Below are positions 9,528-17,284 of a DNA stretch of 64,000 nucleotides, in pieces. The notes under the pieces are model-generated. The model was not told where the DNA came from, ran no database searches, and saw only the letters and a program-made list of their open reading frames with translations. Origin of the DNA: Sedimentibacter sp. SX930 (GTDB lineage: Bacteria > Bacillota > Bacilli > Lactobacillales > Aerococcaceae); assembly GCA_002155105.1 (NCBI GenBank), contig MUZD01000006.1, forward strand, positions 62,001 to 126,000, written 5' to 3'. How positions within the stretch are numbered: position 1 is the stretch's first letter; the number at the start of each line of letters is the position of its first letter. A program made the translations under genes and the position numbers.

Positions 9528-10460
9528 TCACAAAATTTCCTTGCCGCATTCTCGGGAAGGGATTTTTTCTTTGAACCGACTGAAATTCGACAACAGCAAT
9601 ACGGATCCCAAGACGATCGCAATGCCCAGCCATTCAACAAAGCCGGATGCGGTTCCGAAGACGAGTACCGAAAGAATCGCCGCCAGCAGTGGCTCCAGTG
9701 CAGTCATGACGCTCGCCAAGGAGGCTTCGATGTATTTTACGCTTTCCAGATACGCCAGGAAAGCGACGGCCGTTCCGAAGAGGATGATTGCGCCGGTCAA
9801 CAGAACGCTCTGCGCTGTCATCGCGAATCCGGGAGCCCAAAAAGGATGGATGAACTGGAACAGCACGCCACCAATGAACATGCCCCAGCCAACAACCACC
9901 GAGGATCCGTATTTCTTCAGGATCAGCCGCGGTTGCAGTGTGTAAAAGGCCACGCCGATCGCAGAGCCGATTCCCAGTACAAGTCCAAGCGGCGAAACCG
10001 CGATTCGGCTGAATTCGCCTTTGGTCACGATCAGCAGTACTCCCGCAAAAGTTGCCAGCACCAGTCCGCCTTCAGCCGGATTGAAGCGCTTCTCTTTTTT
10101 TATCAACATATATAGATAGACAAAAATCGGCGCTGTGAATTGAAGGATGGCCGCCAAGGACGCGCTGCTCACTTCGATTGCCTTGAAAAACAAATACTGG
10201 CAGGAGACCATGCCGAACACCGCGAACAACAGCAGGCGGATGACATCCCCGCTTTCACGAAAAATCCCGAAAATATCCTCCCGCTTTACGGCACGGCTGT
10301 AGAAAAGGATCAAGATTCCTGCCATCAAAAGGCGCGTGCTCACCAGCCATTCTGAAGAGACCGTATAAACAGCGAAAAGCATTTGCGCCAAAATCCCTGA
10401 AATCCCCCACAAGCTGCCTCCACCCGCCGCCAATAATATTCCTTTCACTTTATCACTCAT
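9528..10460 (-). CDS. EamA/DMT family transporter
   Basis: About 310 aa with ten hydrophobic segments in two EamA repeats of five helices. Typical repeat ends are seen: SSASLAAILQFTAPIFVYL in the first and EASLASVMTALEPLLAAILSVLVFG in the second. The family exports amino acids or other metabolites. ATG at 10460 is chosen, with GGGAGCGGACGGT upstream. It is divergent from an AraC regulator across a 197-bp spacer. That layout often means the regulator controls the transporter, but the substrate is unknown. Confidence 0.85.
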   Translation of the reverse strand: MSDKVKGILLAAGGGSLWGISGILAQMLFAVYTVSSEWLVSTRLLMAGILILFYSRAVKREDIFGIFRESGDVIRLLLFAVFGMVSCQYLFFKAIEVSSASLAAILQFTAPIFVYLYMLIKKEKRFNPAEGGLVLATFAGVLLIVTKGEFSRIAVSPLGLVLGIGSAIGVAFYTLQPRLILKKYGSSVVVGWGMFIGGVLFQFIHPFWAPGFAMTAQSVLLTGAIILFGTAVAFLAYLESVKYIEASLASVMTALEPLLAAILSVLVFGTASGFVEWLGIAIVLGSVLLLSNFSRFKEKIPSRECGKEIL

Positions 10461-10657
10461 ACCGTCCGCTCCCATTCCTATGATTATCCATTGTATTCGT
10501 TCATTATAGGCGGGTGGAAGATCCGATTCTATCGCTGGGCTACTTATTTTTATCAGATTTGTGTATATTTTATTGCCGGATTTGCCAGATTCGGATTAAA
10601 ATTGCTATTATAGTATCAGAAAACAATACGGACCGGACAGAGAAAGGAGCTGTACAG

Positions 10658-11587
10658 ATGACAGCAACGAGAGATTCCGATAGCGGCAGCTACCGCATCG
10701 TCCCAAGCCAAGTGGACGGAAAAACAATGCCGATCCATTTCAGGAATCAGCTGGAAGAGGACGTCCGTTTCCCTTCCCAAGACTTCAATCTGACGCTGCT
10801 TCGCCAGCATTTTCAGCATCTGCGCCAAGATACGATTCCGCTGCATTGGCATCAGGAACTGCAGGCCGTCTGGGTCCATTCAGGTACTTTGGAATTCACG
10901 GTGAATGAGGATGCGTTTCCGTTATCGGGCGATACGCTCCTGATCATCAACCGCGGGCAGCTGCACCGTTCCCGGACTATATCAGGAGATGCCGCGGCCA
11001 TCTGCGTCAATTTTGAGCCGGATTTCTTCCATCAAAAAGTGCTTCAGGACTACATTCTGCCACTTTTGGAAAACGAAGCCTTCAGCTACCACCTGTTGGC
11101 TCTGTCTCCGGAGAAAACGGCGCGTCTGCAACGAATTCTAGCGGCAAGCGACCATACCATCCCTTATTTCTCCGTCATCAATCTGCTTTCGGATAGTCTG
11201 GAGGAGACGCTCTACGCGCTCAGGGGATCCGGAAAAGCAGCCGATTTCGAGGAAAGAAAGCTATTCCACCGCCTGTTGGCATATGTCGAAGAAAATTACC
11301 AGCACCAAATCACGGTCGCCGATTTGGCCAATCATGCCTTGATTAATAAAAACCGCTGCACAGCGCTGTTCCAAAAATATACCCAGACATCCCCGATGAG
11401 ATACGTCGCGAAGCACCGGCTCTTCCTGGCCAAAAACCTGATCATCGGCACCGACGTATCGATCAGCGCAATCAGCGAAGCGGTCGGCTACAACCAGATC
11501 AGTTACTTTGTGGAACAATTTCGGCGCAGCTACCGGCTGTCACCTTTGAAATACCGGAAGCGGTTCGGGAATAGGAACGAGACCTGA
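10658..11587 (+). CDS. AraC-family transcriptional regulator
   Basis: A 309-aa regulator. The N-terminal cupin sensor carries PLHWHQELQAVWVHSGTLEF near residue 60 and LSGDTLLIINRGQLHR near 95. Two helix-turn-helix motifs lie at the C-terminus: ITVADLANHALINKNRCTALF, and VSISAISEAVGYNQISYFVEQFRRSYRLSP. ATG at 10658 follows AAAGGAGCTGTACAG. Longer starts from 10514 lack a ribosome site and would run through the likely promoter region. It probably acts on the divergent EamA transporter gene or on itself; this is inference from position. Confidence 0.88.
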   Translation: MTATRDSDSGSYRIVPSQVDGKTMPIHFRNQLEEDVRFPSQDFNLTLLRQHFQHLRQDTIPLHWHQELQAVWVHSGTLEFTVNEDAFPLSGDTLLIINRGQLHRSRTISGDAAAICVNFEPDFFHQKVLQDYILPLLENEAFSYHLLALSPEKTARLQRILAASDHTIPYFSVINLLSDSLEETLYALRGSGKAADFEERKLFHRLLAYVEENYQHQITVADLANHALINKNRCTALFQKYTQTSPMRYVAKHRLFLAKNLIIGTDVSISAISEAVGYNQISYFVEQFRRSYRLSPLKYRKRFGNRNET

Positions 11588-11710
11588 TGGGGGTGCGTCG
11601 ACTATTCCACACGACCATTGCTACTGAAGCTCAAGACAACTCACTTTTGTCGACTGAACAGACACTGACGCTTCTCCGAAAGCCAACTGAGGCAGCACCC
11701 CCAACCGAAA

Positions 11711-11745
11711 GAAGACGCCCTTGGCCAAGCGCGTCTTCTCTCGCA
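11711..11745. terminator. Hairpin terminator between AraC and DUF488 genes
   Basis: GAAGACGC / GCGTCTTC arms enclose an inner CTTGG/CCAAG. It lies between convergent genes. The 170-bp spacer holds no other recognisable element. Confidence 0.6.
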
Positions 11746-11757
11746 TTCTATGATCGC

Positions 11758-12120
11758 TTATTTCCACTGGCTCTCCACAAAATCCCATAACACGACGACA
11801 TGATTGATTTCCGGATCCCGCGCGGCATAGACCAATGTGACATCGGTCGCTTCCAACTGTTTCAGGATCTCCGCTACAGCAGCAGCTGTCGGCGGGTTCG
11901 TCAACATTTCCTCTTCATAGCGTTCTTTGAAGGCGGTGAATTTTTCGGGATCGTGGTCGAACCATTTGCGCAAATCCGGCGAAGGCGCGCTGTCTTTCAG
12001 CCATGCATCCAGTTGCGCGGCTTCCTTTTTCACACCCCGCGGCCACAGCCGATCAACCAGGATCCGGAAGCCATCAGCTTCCGCGGGGGCTTCGTAGATG
12101 CGTTTCATCTTCAGTTCCAA
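11758..12120 (-). CDS. DUF488 family protein
   Basis: About 120 aa. The family hallmark FRILVDRLWPRGVKKE is near residue 18, followed by WFDHDPEKFTAFKERYEEE and a C-terminal VTLVYAARDPEINHVVVL. The biochemical role of DUF488 proteins is unknown. TTG at 12120, seven bases after GGAGG, fits the usual family N-terminus (xKMKRIYEAP). An ATG at 12126 sits too close to the Shine-Dalgarno sequence. It lies 26 bases behind the coiled-coil gene and may share its SAM-I-controlled transcript. Confidence 0.8.
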   Translation of the reverse strand: MELKMKRIYEAPAEADGFRILVDRLWPRGVKKEAAQLDAWLKDSAPSPDLRKWFDHDPEKFTAFKERYEEEMLTNPPTAAAVAEILKQLEATDVTLVYAARDPEINHVVVLWDFVESQWK

Positions 12121-12146
12121 ATCCATTCCTCCTCCCAATTGCTTCG

Positions 12147-12425
12147 TTAAAACTGGTCCATCAGTTCCATCATCTTATCCACTTGTACCCGCTCCAGGTA
12201 AAGGTGCTGCTGCAACTTGGCGATTTCTTCCTCAAGCCGATGTACTTCCACTACTTTGGCCAGCAGTTCCGTTTGATAGTTCTCCTTACCCATCTTAAGC
12301 GCTTCTGCAATGGCAGCCTTTTGCTGTTTGTACTGATGATAGAGCATAGCCTCGGCTTGGCTTTTTGGGCCGCCTGCAGCTTCCATTCTTTCGCAATGTT
12401 CGAATTGTTCTTTTGTCATTGTCAT
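12147..12425 (-). CDS. Small coiled-coil protein under SAM-I riboswitch
   Basis: A 92-aa soluble protein I do not recognise. The N-terminus (MTMTKEQFEHCERMEAAGG) is followed by a highly charged helical region. Its C-terminal half, about residues 45-90, has heptad-like spacing (VVEVHRLEEEIAKLQQHLYLE) and probably forms a coiled coil. ATG at 12425 follows GGAGGGAAAGACG. It is the first gene behind a SAM-I riboswitch whose terminator ends just upstream. Expression should therefore rise when S-adenosylmethionine is low. Its role in sulfur metabolism is inferred only from that. Confidence 0.75.
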   Translation of the reverse strand: MTMTKEQFEHCERMEAAGGPKSQAEAMLYHQYKQQKAAIAEALKMGKENYQTELLAKVVEVHRLEEEIAKLQQHLYLERVQVDKMMELMDQF

Positions 12426-12454
12426 CGTCTTTCCCTCCAGATTGTTTTTTTTGA

Positions 12455-12612
12455 AAACAAAAAACCCTTCTTTAAACAAGAAGAGTCGGGAATGTCGCTT
12501 TACTCTTCTTATCTCTCAGATTGCTCTGCAGGATTTAGCACCGTGCCGCTGCGTTCGCGCAGGGGTCGGTTGCTGAGATGTCATCGGGCCAGTCCCTCGA
12601 TCTCTCTTGATA
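12455..12612 (-). ncRNA. SAM-I (S-box) riboswitch with terminator
   Basis: Read on the minus strand, the aptamer spans about 12612 to 12508. It begins TTATCAAGAGAG, continues GGGACTGGCCCGATGA, CAGCAACC and GTGCTAAATCC, and closes with CTGAGAGATAAG, all in the family order. A terminator-like stem AAGAAGAGT / ACTCTTCTT follows at 12510-12470, with T-rich sequence after it. The aptamer's 3' arm overlaps the terminator stem, as expected for transcription attenuation by S-adenosylmethionine. Confidence 0.9.
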
Positions 12613-12637
12613 AAGAAGTTATTTAATTTTCAAACAT

Positions 12638-12666
12638 ATTATGTCATAGCATTGCGCAAAATTCAA
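12638..12666 (-). promoter_or_regulatory. Promoter of the SAM-I transcript
   Basis: On the minus strand TTGAAT (12666-12661) and CATAAT (12643-12638) are separated by 17 bp, 26 bases before the riboswitch. Confidence 0.6.
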
Positions 12667-12845
12667 CTGATTTCCAATTGGCTTAATCTATTTTTGTCAT
12701 CTACATCTGTTCTACACACTTCCTTGGTATCCTTAAGAAGGATCAAGCGATCCCGCGTTGCAGATCATTTCTTTTGTCCGATCAGCAACACGGAAACAGT
12801 CTCGTAAAACATAGCCAGTTTATACATAGGAAGGAAGAACTTACC

Positions 12846-13082
12846 ATGAAGAAAAAATATTTGATGATTGGCCTGATTTCTTTTACTGCATTGACCACCT
12901 TTGCTGTTGCAACTCCCGTAGAAGCAGCGATGATGGATACGGTGACTTTTGAAAATCACGGTCAGTATGTACGTAGCCATGCCACTCATCTTCGTCATCA
13001 CGCTGGAGACGCCCATCAGATGAACGGCGTAAGTATGCATGCCAGAGACAAGGATGAAAATATTTCTTGTCCCACTGAATAA
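12846..13082 (+). CDS. Small secreted histidine-rich protein
   Basis: A 78-aa precursor. The signal peptide MKKKYLMIGLISFTALTTFAVATPVEA has a probable AxA cleavage site (VEA). The mature chain of about 50 residues has eight histidines (NHGQYVRSHATHLRHHAG, DAHQMN, MHARDK), two in an HH pair. It has one cysteine near the end (SCPTE). I do not recognise a family. The histidine density could bind metal or be a pH-sensing surface peptide; both are speculation. ATG at 12846 follows AGGAAGGAAGAACTTACC. Confidence 0.65.
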   Translation: MKKKYLMIGLISFTALTTFAVATPVEAAMMDTVTFENHGQYVRSHATHLRHHAGDAHQMNGVSMHARDKDENISCPTE

Positions 13083-13165
13083 ACGGATCCATCCTTGGAC
13101 CAATAATTTAGGTGCATAGGCAATAGATTATAGTTGATGACATCTTTTGGATCATATAGCTAAAT

Positions 13166-13217
13166 AGGGCAGCATCAAAACTAGAATAATACTTTCTAGT
13201 TTTGATACCGCCCCTTT
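13166..13217 (+). terminator. Terminator-like hairpin after His-rich peptide gene
   Basis: A long imperfect stem: GGGC...ATCAAAACTAGA pairs with TCTAGTTTTGAT...CCCC, followed by TTTATTT. Confidence 0.7.
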
Positions 13218-13304
13218 ATTTCTGTATGGGACTTGATTTTACGCTCAGAAATAACCTTTCAAAACCGTTATGGCGGGGAATCCCGTTACTAACTCTCTCT
13301 CTGA

Positions 13305-13437
13305 TTGTCCGATTTCTCCACGTTATCGGACAACCACCAATGCCAACTGACTCCGCTTGTCCGATTCTTCCGCATTATCGGACAACCAGCAAGACAATCT
13401 CACTCCGCTTGTCCGATTCCTCCGCCTTATCGGACAA
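13305..13437. repeat. Tandem hairpin array 3 (52 bp period)
   Basis: Three 29-nt units start at 13305, 13357 and 13409, exactly 52 bp apart. Arms are TTGTCCGAT / ATCGGACAA, and the loops resemble TCTTCCGCATT. The loop of unit 2 is nearly the reverse complement of the fifth unit of array 2 (10 of 11 bases). Array 3 is therefore array 2 in opposite orientation. It ends 8 bases before the DUF47 stop codon. Confidence 0.8.
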
Positions 13438-13444
13438 GCTCGGA

Positions 13445-14077
13445 TCAAGCATATTTCAACGCAATCTCTTCCACGAATTTGGTCACGTCCTTGAAGGCGT
13501 CGCAACAATCCTCCAGGGATTTATAGATTTTGCTTAGGATGACGGTGCTGACCGCATCCACATCGTTCTGAAAGAGATCGCGCATGGATTGGATATACAG
13601 CAGATCGCCTTCTTTTTCACAGGCATTGATCCGGTCGATGACTGCATGGATCTCTTTTTGCGATTTCTTATAGGTTTTTAATAGCCTTACCGCCGTAAGC
13701 AGTTCTTCGGCTGATTTTTCGACCAGATCCAGGAATTGGTTGATTTCCGGGGTGATGTTCTGCGGTTGATAGATCTCAATATGGATCATGACATCCTCTA
13801 TCATGTCGATGGCATGGTCCAGACTGGTTACCAGCGCAATCACATCCTGCCTGTCGAAAGGCGGCAACAGATCGTTGTACATATAGCGCATCAGCCTGTA
13901 TTTCGCGAGGTCGGCATTGTGTTCGATTTCATGCATCTCGTCCAATTTTTGACTTAGATCAGCGACCGGATAATCCGCCAGCACCTGCTTCAGAAATTCC
14001 GCCGATTGGACACCCCATTCGGCAAGCTTGATGAACTCATCGAAATAATCCAACTTTTCCGTCTTCTTTTTGAACAT
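13445..14077 (-). CDS. DUF47 (PhoU-like) protein, phosphate transport accessory
   Basis: A 210-aa all-helical DUF47 protein, the YkaA/PhoU-like partner of PiT transporters. Metal-coordinating-type helices are seen: DEMHEIEHNADLAKYRLM near residue 46, LVTSLDHAIDMIEDVM near 82, and INACEKEGDLLYIQSMRDLF near 149. It starts 12 bases after the PiT stop codon with GGGGGAGCCGGTT as ribosome site. The pair is almost certainly one operon. The protein probably modulates phosphate uptake at the membrane. Confidence 0.9.
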   Translation of the reverse strand: MFKKKTEKLDYFDEFIKLAEWGVQSAEFLKQVLADYPVADLSQKLDEMHEIEHNADLAKYRLMRYMYNDLLPPFDRQDVIALVTSLDHAIDMIEDVMIHIEIYQPQNITPEINQFLDLVEKSAEELLTAVRLLKTYKKSQKEIHAVIDRINACEKEGDLLYIQSMRDLFQNDVDAVSTVILSKIYKSLEDCCDAFKDVTKFVEEIALKYA

Positions 14078-14089
14078 AACCGGCTCCCC

Positions 14090-15139
14090 CTAGAATATCC
14101 CAATGAACAGCTTTGCCATCAGATAACCGACAAGACCGCAACCTGGAAACGTCAACACCCACGTATAAACCATTTCCTTGACCGTCAGCCAGTTTACGCT
14201 CGACAGATGCCTACCCGCGCCCACTCCCATGATAGCCGTTGTCTTCGTGTGGGTCGTGCTCACCGGCAGCCCCAAGAGCGATGCCGTCAAGAGGCTCAAG
14301 GCCCCGGCAAAATCAGCACTGAAGCCTTGATAAGTCTCCAATCTCACCATGTTGACCCCGACAGTCTTGATGATCTTCCCGCCGCCGATCGCTGTTCCCA
14401 AAGCCATGACCGCGGAACACAGCAGCATCAACCAGACCGGGATCGCGAAATCGGTCGCGGCATTTCCTTGCGACAAAGCGATGCCCAACAGGAAAATCCC
14501 GATGAACTTCTGGCCGTCCTGGGCCCCATGCATGAAGGCCATCGCCGCCGCACCGGCGATCTGGCTGTTGCGGAAGAAGGTTGTCGTGCTTTGCCGCTCA
14601 ATGTCCTTGAACAACGCGCCGACCAGTTTCACGACAAGGAATCCCAGAGACAACCCAAGAACGGTGGAAAGCACCAAGCCGTACAGCACCTTGATCCATT
14701 CCGCCCCATTGATGCCGCTGATTCCGCCCTGCAACGCGATTGCAGCCCCCGAAACCCCAGCGATCAAGGCATGGCTCTCGCTTGTCGGAATGCCAAAATA
14801 CCAGGCGGCAGTGGCCCATACCACAATTGCGAAGAGAGCCGCACACAGCGCCACAACCGCGTCATCCGTATTCCCGCCAAAATCAACCATCTTCGCCATC
14901 GTCTGGGCAACTTTCGCATTGATCGCTGTCATCGCAAAAACGCCTAAAAAATTGAACGCAGCCGCCATCAAGATGGCGTTTCGCGGAGTCATGCTTCTTG
15001 TCGAGACGCAGGTGGCGATGGCATTCGGCGCATCCGTCCACCCGTTCACCAAAACCACTCCCAGCGTCAAGGCCACCGTCACCGCAATAGCCGGGCTCGT
15101 CAGCAGCAACTGAATGAATTCACCGAATGAAATCGCCAT
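14090..15139 (-). CDS. pit: PiT family inorganic phosphate transporter
   Basis: A 349-aa membrane protein with about ten helices. Both inverted PiT signature repeats are visible: GWTDAPNAIATCVSTRSMTP near residue 33, and GLPVSTTHTKTTAIMGVGAG near 291. It takes up metal-phosphate with protons or sodium. The DUF47 partner follows at once, and adenine deaminase lies 42 bases upstream on the same strand. All three genes may be one transcript. Confidence 0.92.
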   Translation of the reverse strand: MAISFGEFIQLLLTSPAIAVTVALTLGVVLVNGWTDAPNAIATCVSTRSMTPRNAILMAAAFNFLGVFAMTAINAKVAQTMAKMVDFGGNTDDAVVALCAALFAIVVWATAAWYFGIPTSESHALIAGVSGAAIALQGGISGINGAEWIKVLYGLVLSTVLGLSLGFLVVKLVGALFKDIERQSTTTFFRNSQIAGAAAMAFMHGAQDGQKFIGIFLLGIALSQGNAATDFAIPVWLMLLCSAVMALGTAIGGGKIIKTVGVNMVRLETYQGFSADFAGALSLLTASLLGLPVSTTHTKTTAIMGVGAGRHLSSVNWLTVKEMVYTWVLTFPGCGLVGYLMAKLFIGIF

Positions 15140-15181
15140 AAAGAACCACCGCCTTTCCGGATCACAGTGAAATGAATGGTT

Positions 15182-16906
15182 TTACATCGGAATCCCGACT
15201 TCGATATGCTGGAAGGAATCCACATCAAACAAGCCTTTATCTGTAAGTTTCAGACGCGGAATGACCGGCAAGCACAGGAACGAAAGGATCATGAAAATGT
15301 TCTGCGATTCCTCCGCCAACGTAGCCAACTGCTCGTGCAACTGATGCAATTCCTTGATTACTTCTTCGTAAGGTTTTTCCGACATGATGCCACCGACCCG
15401 CAGCGGGACTGACGCCAGCACCTTGCCGCCATCCACGATGACGAGTCCGCCTTGCATGCGTTCCGCCTCTTCGATCGCCAGCAGCATATCTTCATCATTC
15501 GTACCGGCAACGACCAGATTATGCGAATCATGGGCTACAGTCGAGGCGATGGCGCCCCGTTTCAGACCGAGTCCGCTGACGATGCCAGCACCGATGCTGC
15601 CGGTTTGGTGATGGCGTTCGCACACCACCATCTTCACTTGATCATTTTCTGGATCCGCAACAAAGAAGCCATCTTCTGTCTTCACATCCGCTGCGATTTT
15701 CTCGGTAATGATCCGGCCCGGCACAACTCCGATGACCCAAGCTTTCTGGTCTTTCTGAAGCGGGATCTGCAAATCGTCTTTAGTCACTTTCTTCAAATGA
15801 AGAGAGGAGCGGACGGCCTGCGGCACAACTGCACGGACATTTCTTAAAACATCCAGGTTCAGCAAGCAGCCGTCTTTGATGATCGTTTCCGGGCGCAGTG
15901 TCTCCAGGCTGTCCGTGATCAGGATATCCGCAAGATATCCGGGTGCAATAGCGCCTTTATCCTCGATTCCATGGCATACCGCATTATTGAGCGTAGCCAT
16001 CTGGATGGCGATAAGCGGGTCCAATCCCTGTTGGATGGCCAGCTGAGCGGCATAATTGACGGTTCCTTCTTCCGCCAGTTCGTCCAGATGCTTATCGTCC
16101 GTACAGAATGAAAAACGGCGACTGTTCCTTTCGTTGATGGCCGGCAGCAGCGCCAACAGATCTTTCGCAGCCGAGCCTTCACGCACCAATACATGGATGC
16201 CCCTGCGTACCCGCGCAATCGCCTCTTCCGCAGTCACCGCCTCATGATCGTTGCGGATCCCGGCTGTGCTGTACACATTCAACGCAGTATCCGGCAAACC
16301 AGCCGCATGGCCATCAACCATCATTCCCGCTTCGATCGTCATGCGGATTTTCTCAAGCATATCCGGATTTGCATTCAAAACGGATGGATAATCCATCACT
16401 TCAGCCAAGCCGATGACGGTCAGATGGGTCAAATAAGGCCGGAGATCATCTGCGGTCAGCGTCGCGCCGTTCTGTTCGAAGGGTGTTGCCGGCACACACG
16501 AAGGCAGCTTCATCAGGATGTCCATGTCGGCATTGGCGGCGTCCTCCAACATAAATTCAATCCCGATTGTTCCTGCGACGTTTGCGATTTCATGCGGATC
16601 GGTCACAACGGTCGTCACGCCGTGTTTGATGAGGGCACGCGAAAATTCCGACGGCGTAACCATGGTCGATTCGATATGGATATGCCCGTCGATAAAGCCC
16701 GGCATGACATACTTGCCTGAAGCATCCACCACTTGCTTCCCGTTCGGATAGGTACCGATGCCGACGATGTGCCCGTCCTTGATCGCAACGTCCGCTTCAA
16801 AGGTCTCCAGCGAAAACACATCCACCACTGTTCCGTTCTGGATAATCAGGTCCGCTTCCTCCGGTTGCTGTGCTGCCTGGATCAATCTTTTCAATGCATC
16901 TGTCAT
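15182..16906 (-). CDS. ade: Adenine deaminase
   Basis: A 574-aa amidohydrolase-superfamily enzyme converting adenine to hypoxanthine plus ammonia in the cytoplasm. Seen: the metal motif GFIDGHIHIESTM at residues 70-82, a following VVTDPHEIANVAG, and the C-terminal Ade-specific domain with VAHDSHNLVVAGTNDEDML. Length matches the bacterial family. ATG at 16906 follows AGGGGGAATTTGT; an in-frame codon seven residues earlier lacks this spacing. A -10 box TATAAT lies at 16971-16966 (minus), behind the inverted repeat GATAAG/CTTATC. Confidence 0.93.
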   Translation of the reverse strand: MTDALKRLIQAAQQPEEADLIIQNGTVVDVFSLETFEADVAIKDGHIVGIGTYPNGKQVVDASGKYVMPGFIDGHIHIESTMVTPSEFSRALIKHGVTTVVTDPHEIANVAGTIGIEFMLEDAANADMDILMKLPSCVPATPFEQNGATLTADDLRPYLTHLTVIGLAEVMDYPSVLNANPDMLEKIRMTIEAGMMVDGHAAGLPDTALNVYSTAGIRNDHEAVTAEEAIARVRRGIHVLVREGSAAKDLLALLPAINERNSRRFSFCTDDKHLDELAEEGTVNYAAQLAIQQGLDPLIAIQMATLNNAVCHGIEDKGAIAPGYLADILITDSLETLRPETIIKDGCLLNLDVLRNVRAVVPQAVRSSLHLKKVTKDDLQIPLQKDQKAWVIGVVPGRIITEKIAADVKTEDGFFVADPENDQVKMVVCERHHQTGSIGAGIVSGLGLKRGAIASTVAHDSHNLVVAGTNDEDMLLAIEEAERMQGGLVIVDGGKVLASVPLRVGGIMSEKPYEEVIKELHQLHEQLATLAEESQNIFMILSFLCLPVIPRLKLTDKGLFDVDSFQHIEVGIPM

Positions 16907-16965
16907 ACAAATTCCCCCTGGTTCCATTCGCTCTCTTGGTCAGCGAATCTCTTGTTGTTTCCTAT

Positions 16966-17015
16966 ATTATACACGATTCACCTGGGGACCGATAAGCTTC
17001 TTATCAGCGGTCAAA
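16966..17015 (-). promoter_or_regulatory. Probable ade promoter with inverted repeat
   Basis: On the minus strand an extended -10 (TGTATAAT, core 16971-16966) is preceded by GACCGCTGATAAGAAG and CTTATCGGTC, an interrupted inverted repeat that could be an operator. No purine-riboswitch core was found. Confidence 0.45.
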
Positions 17016-17114
17016 CTTATCCTCTATAAGATTTTCTGCAATCATAAAATCCGGATCTTTTTGAAGCTATAGGTGATCGTTTTTACCTATCAACCTTGTT
17101 CGATTATAACTGTT

Positions 17115-17250
17115 TGCTTCTTACATGCACTGGTGATAAGATTTCCTCATGCCTTCGAGCGACAAAAAGTAAGAAAGTGTCGGTTTGCAGGCTTTCATCA
17201 CTAGCATCAACCGCGTGGGGGAGTTTTTTTCCGGTCGAAGGACCGACAAC
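17115..17250 (+). promoter_or_regulatory. Structured leader before cystine-type ABC operon, class unknown
   Basis: Nested pairings are visible: CTGGTGAT with ATCACTAG, GCCT with AGGC, and CGACA with TGTCG. A G-rich stretch then runs into seven T residues, and GGTCGAAGGACC forms a short hairpin. This looks like an attenuator or riboswitch-like leader. It lacks the T-box core, lysine-box and SAM-box motifs, so I leave the class open. Confidence 0.35.
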
Positions 17251-17284
17251 ATATCAAAAAAAACAAAAACAGGAGTGAATATAA

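Noticed and set aside
11587-11790. Possible 67-aa gene after the AraC regulator
   Set aside because: It has no ribosome site, runs through a terminator hairpin and into the DUF488 gene.
16907-17060. Purine riboswitch before ade
   Set aside because: The conserved junction and loop words of the purine aptamer are absent. An ordinary promoter with an inverted repeat explains the region.
17115-17250. T-box leader before the cystine-type ABC operon
   Set aside because: A CCGCG word is present, but the full T-box core and a stem I with AG bulge are not.
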